Positions 23,881 through 38,500 are shown, counted from the first letter of the stretch. The stretch: 64,000 nucleotides of DNA from Hydractinia symbiolongicarpus (GCF_029227915.1 NC_079876.1:39849828-39913827), one strand, 5' to 3'. Program-made: numbers and translations. Notes: a model not told the origin generated them from the letters alone.

Positions 23881-25100
23881 TCGACTATACGGGCCGAGTC
23901 CGGGATTTAAGGGAAGTCGCGGGTTTTCGTTTGCCGGCGATTAAACTTCTTTTATTCAGCGTCTCATCAAAAATGAAAATATTTTTAAATACTACAAGTC
24001 TCATGGTCTTTAGTGGTGAAATAATAATTTAAAAATTCGTTCGGGAAATGAGTTTACTCACTGGGTACTTTCCTTGTATACTTTTGACTATACGGGCCGA
24101 GTCGGGATTTACGGGAAATCGCGGGTTTTCGTTTGCCGGCAATTAAACTTCTTTTATTCAGCGTCTCATCAAAAGATGAAAACATTTTTGAAAACTACAA
24201 GTCTCATGCGTTTTAGTGGTGAAAAAATAATTTAAAAAATCGTTCGGGAAATGAGTTTACTCCCTGGGTACTTTCTTTGTATACTTTTGACTATGCGGGC
24301 CGAGTCCGGGGTTTACGGGAAATGGCGGGTTTTCGTTTGCCGGCGATTAAACTTCTTTCTTTCAGGGTCTCATCAAAAATGAAAACATTTTTAAAAACTA
24401 CAAGTCTCAAGCGTTTTAGTGGTGAAAAGATAATTTAAAAAATCGTTTTGGAAATGAGTTTACTCACAGGGTACTTTCTTTGTATACTTTCGACTGTACG
24501 GGCCGAGTCCGGGATTTAAGGGAAGTCGCGGGTTTTCGTTTGCCGGCGATTAAACTTCTTTTATTCAGCGTCTCATCAAAAATGAAAATATTTTTAAATA
24601 CTACAAGTCTCATGGTCTTTAGTGGTGAAATAATAATTTAAAAATTCGTTCGGGAAATGAGTTTACTCACTGGGTACTTTCCTTGTATACTTTTGACTAT
24701 ACGGGCCGAGTCGGGATTTACGGGAAATCGCGGGTTTTCGTTTGCCGGCAATTAAACTTCTTTTATTCAGCGTCTCATCAAAAGATGAAAACATTTTTGA
24801 AAACTACAAGTCTCATGCGTTTTAGTGGTGAAAAAATAATTTAAAAAATCGTTCGGGAAATGAGTTTACTCCCTGGGTACTTTCTTTGTATACTTTTGAC
24901 TATGCGGGCCGAGTCCGGGGTTTACGGGAAATGGCGGGTTTTCGTTTGCCGGCGATTAAACTTCTTTCTTTCAGGGTCTCATCAAAAATGAAAACATCTT
25001 TGAAAACTACAAGTCTCAAGCGTTTTAGTGGTGAAAAGATAATTTAAAAAATCGTTTTGGAAATGAGTTTACTCACAGGGTACTTTCTTTGTATACATTC
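23881..25100 (+). repeat. 609-bp (3-monomer) tandem duplication inside copy 1
   Basis: TCATGGTCTT occurs at 24,001 and 24,610, and AAAAGATGAAAAC about the same distance apart; the flanking units match. The second large copy (28,078-32,545) has this block only once, so the duplication is later than the large one or was lost from copy 2. Confidence 0.8.
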
Positions 25101-26063
25101 GACTATACGGGCCAAGCCCGGGATTTACGGGAAATGGCGGGTTTTCGTTTGCCGGCGATTAAACCACTTTCATTAAGCGTCTCATCAAAAATGAAAACAT
25201 TTCTGAAAACTACAAATCTCATGCGTTTTAGTGGTGAAAAAATAATTTAAAAATTCGTTCGGGAAATGAGTTTACTCACTGGGTACTTTCCTTGTATACT
25301 TTTGACTATACGGGCCGAGTCCGGGATTTACGGGAAATCGCGGGTTTTCGTTTCACGGCGATTAAACTTCTTTTATTCAGCGTCTCATCAAAGATGAAAA
25401 CATTTTTAAAAACTACAAGTCTCATGGGCTTTAGTGGTGAAATAATAATTTAAAAAATCGTTTGGGAAATGAGTTTACTCCCTGGGTACTTTCTTTGTAT
25501 ACTTTTGACTCTACGGGCCGAGTCCGGGGTTTACGGGAAATGGCGGGTTTTCGTTTGCCGGCGATTAAACTTCTTTTATTCAGCGTCTCATCAAAAATGA
25601 AAACATTTTTGAAAACTACAAGTCTCATGCGTTTTAGTGGTGAAAAGATAATTTAAAAAATCGTTTTGGAAATGAATTTACTCACAGGGTAATTTCTTTG
25701 TATACATTCGATTATACGGGCCAAGCCCGGGATTTACGGGAAGTCACGGGATTTCGTTTGCCGGCGATTAAACCTCTTTTATTAAGCGTCTCATCAAAAA
25801 TGAAAACATTTTTGAAAACTGCAAGTCTCATACGTTTTAGTGGTGAAAAGATAATTGAAAAATTCGTTTGAGAAATGAGTTTACTCACTGGGTACTTTCC
25901 TTGTATACTTTTGACTAAACGGGCCGAGTCCGGGATTTACGGGGAAACCGCGGGTTTTCGTTTGCCGGAGATTAAACTTCTTTTATTCAGCGTCTCATCA
26001 AAAATGAAAACATTTTTAAAAACTACAAGTCTCATGCGTTTTAGTGGTGAAAAGATAATTTAA

Positions 26064-27280
26064 AAAATCGTTTTGGAAATGAGTTTACTCACAGGGTAAT
26101 TTCTTTGTATACATTCGATTATACGGGCCAAGCCCGGAATTTACGGGAAGTCACGGGATTTCGTTTGCCGGCGATTAAACCTCTTTTATTAAGCGTGTCA
26201 TCAAAAATGAAAACATTTTTGAAAACTGCAAGTCTCATACGTTTTAGTGGTGAAAAGATAATTGAAAAAATCGTTTCGGAAATGAGTTTACTCACAGGGT
26301 ACTTTCTTTGTATACATTCGACTATACGGGCCAAGCCCGGGATTTACGGGAAATCGCGGGTTTTCGTTTGCCGGCGATTAAACCACTTTCATTAAGCGTC
26401 TTATCAAAAATGAAAACATTTCTGAAAACTACAAGTCTCATGCGTTTTAATGGTGAAAATTAATTTAAAAAATCGTTCGGGAAATGAGTTTACTCCCTGG
26501 ATACTTTCTTTGTATACTTTTGACTATACGGGCCGAGTCCGGGATTTACGGGAAGTCGCGGGTTTTCGTTTGCCGGCAATTAAACTTCTTTTATTCAGCG
26601 TCTCATCAAAAATGAAAACATTTTTAAAAACTACAAGTCTCATGCGTTTTAGTGGTGAAAAGATAATTTAAAAAATCGTTTTGGAAATGAGTTTACTCAC
26701 AGGGTAATTTCTTTGTATACATTCGATTATACGGGCCAATCCCGGAATTTACGGGAAGTCACGGGATTTCGTTTGCCGGCGATTAAACCTCTTTTATTAA
26801 GCGTGTCATCAAAAATGAAAACATTTTTGAAAACTGCAAGTCTCATACGTTTTAGTGGTGAAAAGATAATTGAAAAAATCGTTTCGGAAATGAGTTTACT
26901 CACAGGGTACTTTCTTTGTATACATTCGACTATACGGGCCAAGCCCGGGATTTACAAGAAATTGCGGGTTTTCGTTTGCCGGCGATTAAACCACTTTCAT
27001 TAAGCGTCTTATCAAAAATGAAAACATTTCTGAAAACTACAAGTCTCATGCGTTTTAATGGTGAAAATTAATTTAAAAAATCGTTCGGGAAATGAGTTTA
27101 CTCCCTGGATACTTTCTTTGTATACTTTTGACTATACGGGCCGAGTCCGGGATTTACGGGAAGTCGCGGGTTTTCGTTTGCCGGCAATTAAACTTCTTTT
27201 ATTCAGCGTCTCATCAAAAATGAAAACATTTTTAAAAACTACAAGTCTCATGGGCTTTAGTGGTGAAATAATAATTTAAA
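26064..27280 (+). repeat. 608-bp (3-monomer) repeat pair in copy 1
   Basis: Units with CACGGGATTTCG, AAGCGTGTCATC, CTGCAAGTCTCATACG and GGTGAAAATTAATTT recur 608 bp apart (for example about 26,150 and 26,760). The same triplet appears in copy 2 near 30,210 and 31,220, there 1,013 bp apart. A repeated peptide of 96 codons is open across these units because the frame-ending stretch reads AATTGAAAAA; this is not evidence of coding. Confidence 0.75.
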
Positions 27281-28077
27281 AAATCGTTCGGGAAATGAGT
27301 TTACACCCCGGGTACTTTCTTTGTATACATTCGACTATACGGGCCAAGCCCGGGATTTACGGGAAATGGCGGGTTTTCGTTTGCCGGCGATTAAACCACT
27401 TTCATTAAGCGTCTCATCAAAAATGAAAACATTTCTGAAAACTACAAATCTCATGCGTTTTAGTGGTGAAAAAATAATTTAAAAATTCGTTCGGGAAATA
27501 AGTTTACTCACTGGGTAATTTCCTTTTATACTTTTGACTATACGGGCCGAGTCCGGGATTTACAGGAAATCGCGGGTTTTCGTTTGCCGGCGATTAAACT
27601 TCTTTTATTCAGCGTCTCATCAAAAATAAAAACATTTTTAAAAACTACAAGTCTCATGGGCTTTAGTGGTGAAATAATAATTTAAAAAATCGTTTGGGAA
27701 ATGAGTTTACTCCCTGGGTACTTTCTTTGTATACTTTTGATTATACGGGCCGAGTCCGGGGTTTACGGGAAATGGCGGGTTTTCGTTTGGCGGCGTATAA
27801 CTTCTTTTATTCAGCGTCTCATCAAAAATGAAAACATTTTTGAAAACTACAAGTCTCATGCGTTTTAGTGGTGAAAAGATAATTTAAAAAATCGTTTTGG
27901 AAATGAGTTTACTCACAGGGTAATTTCTTTGTATACATTCGACTATACGGGCCAAGCTCGGGATTTACGGGAAATCGCGGGTTTTCGTTTGCCGGCGATT
28001 AAACCACTTTCATTAAGCGTCTCATCAAAAATGAAAACATTTCTGAAAACTACAAGTCTCATGCGTTTTAGTGGTGA

Positions 28078-31000
28078 AAAAATAATTTAAAAAATCGTTC
28101 GGGAAATGAGTTTACACCCTGGGTACTTTCTTTGTATACTTTTGACTATACGGGCCGAGTCCGGGATTTACGGGAAATCGCAGGTTTTCGTTTGCCGGCG
28201 ATTGAACTTCTTTTATTCAGCGTCTCATCAAAAATGAAAACATTTTTGAAAACTACAAGTCTCATGCGTTTTAGTGGTGAAAAAATAATTTAAAAAATCG
28301 TTCGGGAAATGAGTTTACTCCCTGGGTACTTTCTTTGTATACTTTTGACTATGCGGGCCGAGTCCGGGGTTTACGGGAAATGGCGGGTTTTCGTTTGCCG
28401 GCGATTAAACTTCTTTCTTTCAGGGTCTCATCAAAAATTAAAACATTTTTAAAAACTACAAGTCTCAAGCGTTTTAGTGGTGAAAAGATAATTTAAAAAA
28501 TCGTTTTGGAAATGAGTTTACTCACAGGGTACTTTCTTTGTATACTTTCGACTATACGGGCCGAGTCCGGGATTTACGGGAAGTCGCGGGTTTTCGTTTG
28601 CCGGCGATTAAACTTCTTTTATTCAGCGTCTCATCAAAAATGAAAATATTTTTAAATACTACAAGTCTCATGGTCTTTAGTGGTGAAATAATAATTTAAA
28701 AATTCGTTCGGGAAATGAGTTTACTCACTGGGTACTTTCCTTGTATACTTTTGACTATACGGGCCGAGTCGGGATTTACGGGAAATCGCGGGTTTTCGTT
28801 TGCCGGCAATTAAACTTCTTTTATTCAGTGTCTCATCAAAAGATGAAAACATTTTTGAAAACTACAAGTCTCATGCGTTTTAGTGGTGAAAAAATAATTT
28901 AAAAAATCGTTCGGGAAATGAGTTTACTCCCTGGGTACTTTCTCTGTATACTTTTGACTATGCGGGCCGAGTCCGGGGTTTACGGGAAATGGCGGGTTTT
29001 CGTTTGCCGGCGATTAAACTTCTTTCTTTCAGGGTCTCATCAAAAATGAAAACATTTTTGAAAACTACAAGTCTCAAGCGTTTTAGTGGTGAAAAGATAA
29101 TTTAAAAAATCGTTTTGGAAATGAGTTTACTCACAGGGTACTTTCTTTGTATACATTCGACTATACGGGCCAAGCCCGGGATTTACGGGAAATGGCGGGT
29201 TTTCGTTTGCCGGCGATTAAACCACTTTCATTAAGCGTCTCATCAAAAATGAAAACATTTCTGAAAACTACAAATCTCATGCGTTTTAGTGGTGAAAAAA
29301 TAATTTAAAAATTCGTTCGGGAAATGAGTTTACTCACTGGGTACTTTCCTTGTATACTTTTGACTATACGGGCCGAGTCCGGGATTTACGGGAAATCGCG
29401 GGTTTTCGTTTCACGGCGATTAAACTTCTTTTATTCAGCGTCTCATCAAAGATGAAAACATTTTTAAAAACTACAAGTCTCATGGGCTTTAGTGGTGAAA
29501 TAATAATTTAAAAAATCGTTTGGGAAATGAGTTTACTCCCTGGGTACTTTCTTTGTATACTTTTGACTCTACGGGCCGAGTCCGGGGTTTACGGGAAATG
29601 GCGGATTTTCGTTTGCCGGCGATTAAACTTCTTTTATTCAACGTCTCATCAAAAATGAAAACATTTTTGAAAACTACAAGTCTCATGCGTTTTAGTGGTG
29701 AAAAGATAATTTAAAAAATCGTTTTGGAAATGAATTTACTCACAGGGTAATTTCTTTGTATACATTCGATTATACGGGCCAAGCCCGGGATTTACGGGAA
29801 GTCACGGGATTTCGTTTGCCGGCGATTAAACCTCTTTTATTAAGCGTCTCATCAAAAATGAAAACATTTTTGAAAACTGCAAGTCTCATACGTTTTAGTG
29901 GTGAAAAGATAATTGAAAAATTCGTTTGAGAAATGAGTTTACTCACTGGGTACTTTCCTTGTATACTTTTGACTAAACGGGCCGAGTCCGGGATTTACGG
30001 GAAATCGCGGGTTTTCGTTTGCCGGCGATTAAACTTCTTTTATTCAGCGTCTCATCAAAAATGAAAACATTTTTAAAAACTACAAGTCTCATGCGTTTTA
30101 GTGGTGAAAAGACAATTTAAAAAATCGTTTTGGAAATGAGTTTACTCACAGGGTAATTTCTTTGTATACATTCGATTATACGGGCCAATCCCGGAATTTA
30201 CGGGAAGTCACGGGATTTCGTTTGCCGGCGATTAAACCTCTTTTATTAAGCGTGTCATCAAAAATGAAAACATTTTTGAAAACTGCAAGTCTCATACGTT
30301 TTAGTGGTGAAAAGATAATTGAAAAAATCGTTTCGGAAATGAGTTTACTCACAGGGTACTTTCTTTGTATACATTCGACTATACGGGCCAAGCCCGGGAT
30401 TTACGGGAAATTTCGGGTTTTCGTTTGCCGGCGATTAAACCACTTTCATTAAGCGTCTTATCAAAAATGAAAACATTTCTGAAAACTACAAGTCTCATGC
30501 GTTTTAATGGTGAAAATTAATTTAAAAAATCGTTCGGGAAATGAGTTTACTCCCTGGATACTTTCTTTGTATACTTTTGACTATACGGGCCGAGTCCGGG
30601 ATTTACGGGAAGTCGCGGGTTTTCGTTTGCCGGCAATTAAACTTCTTTTATTCAGCGTCTCATCAAAAATGAAAACATTTTTAAAAACTACAAGTCTCAT
30701 GGGCTTTAGTGGTGAAATAATAATTTAAAAAATCGTTCGGGAAATGAGTTTACACCCCGGGTACTTTCTTTGTATACATTCGACTATACGGGCCAAGCCC
30801 GGGATTTACGGGAAATCGCGGGTTTTCGTTTGCCGGCGATTAAACCACTTTCATTAAGCGTCTTATCAAAAATGAAAACATTTCTGAAAACTACAAGTCT
30901 CATGCATTTTAATGGTGAAAATTAATTTAAAAAATCGTTCGGGAAATGAGTTTACTCCCTGGATACTTTCTTTGTATACTTTTGACTATACGGGCCGAGT

Positions 31001-32545
31001 CCGGGATTTACGGGAAGTCGCGGGTTTTCGTTTGCCGGCAATTAAACTTCTTTTATTCAGCGTCTCAACAAAAATGAAAACATTTTTAAAAACTACAAGT
31101 CTCATGCGTTTTAGTTGTGAAAAGATAATTTAAAAAATCGTTTTGGAAATGAGTTTACTCACAGGGTAATTTCTTTGTATACATTCGATTATACGGGCCA
31201 ATCCCGGAATTTACGGGAAGTCACGGGATTTCGTTTGCCGGCGATTAAACCTCTTTTATTAAGCGTGTCATCAAAAATGAAAACATTTTTGAAAACTGCA
31301 AGTCTCATACGTTTTAGTGGTGAAAAGATAATTGAAAAAATCGTTTCGGAAATGAGTTTACTCACAGGGTACTTTCTTTGTATACATTCGACTATACGGG
31401 CCAAGCCCGGGATTTACGGGAAATTGCGGGTTTTCGTTTGCCGGCGATTAAACCACTTTCATTAAGCGTCTTATCAAAAATGAAAACATTTCTGAAAACT
31501 ACAAGTCTCATGCGTTTTAATGGTGAAAATTAATTTAAAAAATCGTTCGGGAAATGAGTTTACTCCCTGGATACTTTCTTTGTATACTTTTGACTATACG
31601 GGCCGAGTCCGGGATTTACGGGAAGTCGCGGGTTTTCGTTTGCCGGCAATTAAACTTCTTTTATTCAGCGTCTCATCAAAAATGAAAACATTTTTAAAAA
31701 CTAAAAGTCTCATGGGCTTTAGTGGTGAAATAATAATTTAAAAAATCGTTCGGGAAATGAGTTTACACCCCGGGTACTTTCTTTGTATACATTCGACTAT
31801 ACGGGCCAAGCCCGGGATTTACGGGAAATGGCGGGTTTTCGTTTGCCGGCGATTAAACCACTTTCATTAAGCGTCTCATCAAAAATGAAAACATTTCTGA
31901 AAACTACAAATCTCATGCGTTTTAGTGGTGAAAAAATAATTTAAAAATTCGTTCGGGAAATGAGTTTACTCACTGGGTAATTTCCTTTTATACTTTTGAC
32001 TATACGGGCCGAGTCCGGGATTTACGGGAAATCGCGGGTTTTCGTTTGCCGGCGATTAAACTTCTTTTATTCAGCGTCTCATCAAAAATAAAAACATTTT
32101 TAAAAACTACAAGTCTCATGGGCTTTAGTGGTGAAATAATAATTTAAAAAATCGTTTGGGAAATGAGTTTACTCCCTGGGTACTTTCTTTGTATACTTTT
32201 GATTATACGGGCCGAGTCCGGGGTTTACGGGAAATGGCGGGTTTTCGTTTGCCGGCGATTAAACTTCTTTTATTCAGCGTCTCATCAAAAATGAAAACAT
32301 TTTTGAAAACTACAAGTCTCATGCGTTTTAGTGGTGAAAAGATAATTTAAAAAATCGTTTTGGAAATGAGTTTACTCACAGGGTAATTTCTTTGTATACA
32401 TTCGACTATACGGGCCAAGCCCGGGATTTACGGGAAATCGCGGGTTTTCGTTTGCCGGCGATTAAACCACTTTCATTAAGCGTCTCATCAAAAATGAAAA
32501 CATTTCTGAAAACTACAAGTCTCATGCGTTTTAGTGGTGAAAAAA
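28078..32545 (+). repeat. ~4.46-kb segment, copy 2 of the large tandem duplication
   Basis: This matches 23,411-28,077 in unit order with very few differences (for example CTCTGTATAC at 28,941 and AACGTCTCATC at 29,640 are private to this copy). It lacks the 609-bp duplication of copy 1 but gains a 1,013-bp (five-monomer) block at about 30,730-31,741. Similarity ends near 32,549, where the two copies read differently in the A/T stretch and the following box. Confidence 0.78.
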
Positions 32546-35500
32546 TAATTTAAAAATTCGTTCGGGAAATGAGTTTACTCACTGGGTACTTTCCTTGTAT
32601 ACTTTTGACTATACGGGCCGAGTCCGGGATTTACGGGAAATCGCGGGTTTTTGTTTGCCGGCGATTAAACTTCTTTTATTCAGCGTCTCATCAAAAATGA
32701 AAACATTTTTAAAAACTACAAGTCTCATGGGCTTTAGTGGTGAAATAATAATTTAAAAAATCGTTTGGGAAATGAGTTTACTCCCTGGGTACTTTCTTTG
32801 TATATTTTGACTATACGGGCCGAGTCCGGGGTTTACGGGAAATGGCGGGTTTTCGTTTGCCGGCGATTAAACTTCTTTTTTTCAGCGTCTCATCAAAAAT
32901 GAAAACATTTCTGAAAACTACAAGTCTCTTGCGTTTTAGTGGTGAAAAAATAATTTAAAAAATCGTTCGGGAAATGAGTTTACTCCCTGGGTACTTTTTT
33001 TGTATACTTTTGACTATACGGGCCGAGTCCGGGATTTACGGGAAATCGCGGGTTTTCGTTTGCCGGCGATTAAACTTCTTTTATTCAGCGTATCATCAAA
33101 AATGAAAACATTTTTAAAAACTACAAGTCTCATGGGCTTTAGTGGGGAAATAGTAATTTAAAAAATCGTTTGGGAAATTAGTTTACTCCCTAGGTACTTT
33201 CTTTGTATACTTTTGACTATACGGGCCGAGTCCGGGATTTACGGGAAATCGCAGGTTTTCGTTTGCCGGCGATTAAACTTCTTTTATTCAGCGTCTCATC
33301 CAAAATAAAAACATTTTTGAAAACTACAAGTCCCATGCGTTTTAGTGGTGAAAAAATAAATTAAAAAATCGTTCGGGAAATGAGTTTACTCCCTGGGTAC
33401 TATCTTTGTATACTTTTGACTATACGGGCCAAGCCCGGGATTTACGGGAAATCGCGGGTTTTCGTTTGCCGGCGATTAAACTTCTTTTATTCAGCTTCTC
33501 ATCAGAAATGAAAATATTTTTGAAAACTACAAGTCTTATGCGTTTTAGTGGTGAAAAAATAATTTAAAAAATCGTTCTGGAAATGAGCTTACTCACAGGG
33601 TACTTTCTTTGTATACATTCGACTATACGGGCCAAGCCCGGGATTTACGGGAAATCGCGGGTTTTCGTTTGCCGGCGATTATACCTCTTTTATTAAGCGT
33701 CTCATCAAAAATGAAAACATTTTTGAAAACTACAAGTCTCATGCGTTTTAGTGGTGAAAAAAAAAAATTTAAAAAATCGTTCGGGAAATGAGTTTACTCC
33801 CTGGGTACTTTCTTTATATACATTCGACTATACGGGCCAAGCCCGTGATTTACGGGAAATCGCGGGTTTTCGTTTGCCGGCGATTAAACCACTTTTATTA
33901 ACCGTCTCATCAAAAATGAAAACATTTCTGAAAACTACAAGTCTCTTGCGTTTTAGTGGTGAAAAAATAATTTAAAAAATCGTTCGGGAATTGAGTTTAC
34001 TCCCTGGGTACTTTCTTTGTATACTTTTGACTATACGGGCCGAGTCCGGGATTTACGGGAAATCGCGGGTTTTCGTTTGCCGGCGATTAAACTTCTTTTA
34101 TTCAGCGTATCATCAAAAATGAAAACATTTTTAAAAACTACAAGTCTCATGGGCTTTAGTGGGGAAATAGTAATTTAAAAAATCGTTTGGGAAATTAGTT
34201 TACTCCCTAGGTACTTTCTTTGTATACTTTTGACTATACGGGCCGAGTCCGGGATTTACGGGAAATCGCAGGTTTTCGTTTGCCGGCGATTAAACTTCTT
34301 TTATTCAGCGTCTCATCCAAAATAAAAACATTTTTGAAAACTACAAGTCCCATGCGTTTTAGTGGTGAAAAAATAAATTAAAAAATCGTTCGGGAAATGA
34401 GTTTACTCCCTGGGTACTATCTTTGTATACTTTTGACTATACGGGCCAAGCCCGGGATTTACGGGAAATCGCGGGTTTTCGTTTGCCGGCGATTAAACCA
34501 CTTTTATTAACCGTCTCATCAAAAATGAAAACATTTCTGAAAACTACAAGTCTCTTGCGTTTTAGTGGTGAAAAAATAATTTAAAAAATCGTTCGGGAAT
34601 TGAGTTTACTCCCTGGGTACTTTCTTTGTATACTTTTGACTATACGGGCCGAGTCCGGGATTTACGGGAAATCGCGGGTTTTCGTTTGCCGGCGATTAAA
34701 CTTCTTTTATTCAGCGTATCATCAAAAATGAAAACATTTTTAAAAACTACAAGTCTCATGGGCTTTAGTGGGGAAATAGTAATTTAAAAAATCGTTTGGG
34801 AAATTAGTTTACTCCCTAGGTACTTTCTTTGTATACTTTTGACTATACGGGCCGAGTCCGGGATTTACGGGAAATCGCAGGTTTTCGTTTGCCGGCGATT
34901 AAACTTCTTTTATTCAGCGTCTCATCCAAAATAAAAACATTTTTGAAAACTACAAGTCCCATGCGTTTTAGTGGTGAAAAAATAAATTAAAAAATCGTTC
35001 GGGAAATGAGTTTACTCCCTGGGTACTATCTTTGTATACTTTTGACTATACGGGCCAAGCCCGGGATTTACGGGAAATCGCGGGTTTTCGTTTGCCGGCG
35101 ATTAAACTTCTTTTATTCAGCTTCTCATCAGAAATGAAAATATTTTTGAAAACTACAAGTCTTATGCGTTTTAGTGGTGAAAAAATAATTTAAAAAATCG
35201 TTCTGGAAATGAGCTTACTCACAGGGTACTTTCTTTGTATACATTCGACTATACGGGCCAAGCCCGGGATTTACGGGAAATCGCGGGTTTTCGTTTGCCG
35301 GCGATTATACCTCTTTTATTAAGCGTCTCATCAAAAATGAAAACATTTTTGAAAACTACAAGTCTCATGCGTTTTAGTGGTGAAAAAAAAAAATTTAAAA
35401 AATCGTTCGGGAAATGAGTTTACTCCCTGGGTACTTTCTTTATATACATTCGACTATACGGGCCAAGCCCGTGATTTACGGGAAGTCGTGGGATTTCGTT

Positions 35501-38500
35501 TGCCGGCGATTAAACCTCTTTTATTAAGCGTCTCATCAAAAATGAAAACATTTTTGAAAACTGCAAGTCTCATGCGTTTTAGTGGTGAAAAGATAATTTA
35601 AAAAATCGTTTTGGAAATGAGTTTACTCACAGGGTAATTTCTTTGTATACATTCGACTATACGGGCCAAGCCGAGATTTACGGGAAATCGCGGGTTTTCG
35701 TTTGCCGGCGATTAAACCACTTTTATTAACCGTCTCATCAAAAATGAAAACATTTCTGAAAACTACAAGTCTCTTGCGTTTTAGTGGTGAAAAAATAATT
35801 TAAAAAATCGTTCGGGAATTGAGTTTACTCCCTGGGTACTTTCTTTGTATACTTTTGACTATACGGGCCGAGTCCGGGATTTACGGGAAATCGCGGGTTT
35901 TCGTTTGCCGGCGATTAAACTTCTTTTATTCAGCGTATCATCAAAAATGAAAACATTTTTAAAAACTACAAGTCTCATGGGCTTTAGTGGGGAAATAGTA
36001 ATTTAAAAAATCGTTTGGGAAATTAGTTTACTCCCTAGGTACTTTCTTTGTATACTTTTGACTATACGGGCCGAGTCCGGGATTTACGGGAAATCGCAGG
36101 TTTTCGTTTGCCGGCGATTAAACTTCTTTTATTCAGCGTCTCATCCAAAATAAAAACATTTTTGAAAACTACAAGTCCCATGCGTTTTAGTGGTGAAAAA
36201 ATAAATTAAAAAATCGTTCGGGAAATGAGTTTACTCCCTGGGTACTATCTTTGTATACTTTTGACTATACGGGCCAAGCCCGGGATTTACGGGAAATCGC
36301 GGGTTTTCGTTTGCCGGCGATTAAACTTCTTTTATTCAGCTTCTCATCAGAAATGAAAATATTTTTGAAAACTACAAGTCTTATGCGTTTTAGTGGTGAA
36401 AAAATAATTTAAAAAATCGTTCTGGAAATGAGCTTACTCACAGGGTACTTTCTTTGTATACATTCGACTATACGGGCCAAGCCCGGGATTTACGGGAAAT
36501 CGCGGGTTTTCGTTTGCCGGCGATTATACCTCTTTTATTAAGCGTCTCATCAAAAATGAAAACATTTTTGAAAACTACAAGTCTCTTGCGTTTTAGTGGT
36601 GAAAAAATAATTTAAAAAATCGTTCGGGAATTGAGTTTACTCCCTGGGTACTTTCTTTGTATACTTTTGACTATACGGGCCGAGTCCGGGATTTACGGGA
36701 AATCGCGGGTTTTCGTTTGCCGGCGATTAAACTTCTTTTATTCAGCGTATCATCAAAAATGAAAACATTTTTAAAAACTACAAGTCTCATGGGCTTTAGT
36801 GGGGAAATAGTAATTTAAAAAATCGTTTGGGAAATTAGTTTACTCCCTAGGTACTTTCTTTGTATACTTTTGACTATACGGGCCGAGTCCGGGATTTACG
36901 GGAAATCGCAGGTTTTCGTTTGCCGGCGATTAAACTTCTTTTATTCAGCGTCTCATCCAAAATAAAAACATTTTTGAAAACTACAAGTCCCATGCGTTTT
37001 AGTGGTGAAAAAATAAATTAAAAAATCGTTCGGGAAATGAGTTTACTCCCTGGGTACTATCTTTGTATACTTTTGACTATACGGGCCAAGCCAGGGATTT
37101 ACGGGAAATCGCGGGTTTTCGTTTGCCGGCGATTAAACTTCTTTTATTCAGCTTCTCATCAGAAATGAAAATATTTTTGAAAACTACAAGTCTTATGCGT
37201 TTTAGTGGTGAAAAAATAATTTAAAAAATCGTTCTGGAAATGAGCTTACTCACAGGGTACTTTCTTTGTATACATTCGACTATACGGGCCAAGCCCGGGA
37301 TTTACGGGAAATCGCGGGTTTTCGTTTGCCGGCGATTATACCTCTTTTATTAAGCGTCTCATCAAAAATGAAAACATTTTTGAAAACTACAAGTCTCATG
37401 CGTTTTAGTGGTGAAAAAAAAAATTTAAAAAATCGTTCGGGAAATGAGTTTACTCCCTGGGTACTTTCTTTATATACATTCGACTATACGGGCCAAGCCC
37501 GTGATTTACGGGAAGTCGTGGGATTTCGTTTGCCGGTGATTAAACCTCTTTTATTAAGCGTCTCATCAAAAATGAAAACATTTTTGAAAACTGCAAGTCT
37601 CATGCGTTTTAGTGGTGAAAAGATAATTTAAAAAATCGTTTTGGAAATGAGTTTACTCACAGGGTAATTTCTTTGTATACATTCGACTATACGGGCCAAG
37701 CTCGAGATTTACGGGAAATCGCGGGTTTTCGTTTGCCGGCGATTAAACCACTTTTATTAACCGTCTCATCAAAAATGAAAACATTTCTGAAAACTACAAG
37801 TCTTTTGCGTTTTAGTGGTGAAAAAATAATTTAAAAAATCGTTCGGGAATTGAGTTTACTCCCTGGGTACTTTCTTTGTATACTTTTGACTATACGGGCC
37901 GAGTCCGGGATTTACGGGAAATCGCGGGTTTTCGTTTGCCGGCGATTAAACTTCTTTTATTCAGCGTATCATCAAAAATGAAAACATTTTTGAAAACTAC
38001 AAGTCTCATGCGTTTTAGTGGTAAAAAAAAAAAATTTAAAAAATCGTTCGGGAAATGAGTTTACTCCCTGGGTACTTTCTTTATATACATTCGACTATAC
38101 GGGCCAAGCCCGTGATTTACGGGAAGTCGTGGGATTTCGTTTGCCGGTGATTAAACCTCTTTTATTAAGCGTCTCATCAAAAATGAAAACATTTTTGAAA
38201 ACTGCAAGTCTCATGCGTTTTAGTGGTGAAAAGATAATTTAAAAAATCGTTTTGGAAATGAGTTTACTCACAGGGTAATTTCTTTGTATACATTCGACTA
38301 TACGGGCCAAGCCCGAGATTTACGGGAAATCGCGGGTTTTCGTTTGCCGGCGATTAAACCACTTTTATTAACCGTCTCATCAAAAATGAAAACATTTCTG
38401 AAAACTACAAGTCTTTTGCGTTTTAGTGGTGAAAAAATAATTTAAAAAATCGTTCGGGAATTGAGTTTACTCCCTGGGTACTTTCTTTGTATACTTTTGA

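Larger units (their letters stand above)
23411..28077 (+). repeat. ~4.67-kb segment, copy 1 of a large tandem duplication
   Basis: About 23 monomers matching the next segment. The pairing is offset by 4,667 bp at the start (GCGATTGAAC near 23,530 and 28,200; AAAAATTAAAAC near 23,770 and 28,435), by 4,058 bp in the middle (CGTTTCACGGCG near 25,350 and 29,408), by 3,449 bp near 26,700-27,280, and by about 4,462 bp at the end (CACCCCGGG near 27,304 and 31,768). The offset steps are whole three- or five-monomer blocks gained by one copy. Confidence 0.78.

Noticed and set aside
37266-37631. 121-codon open frame and similar frames of 60-102 codons across the window
   Set aside because: All encode the same peptide or its antisense, once per monomer, in rotating frames. 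The stop lies in the A/T-rich AATTTAA stretch, substitutions ignore codon position, and 203 is not a multiple of three. These are by-products of the repeat, not genes.
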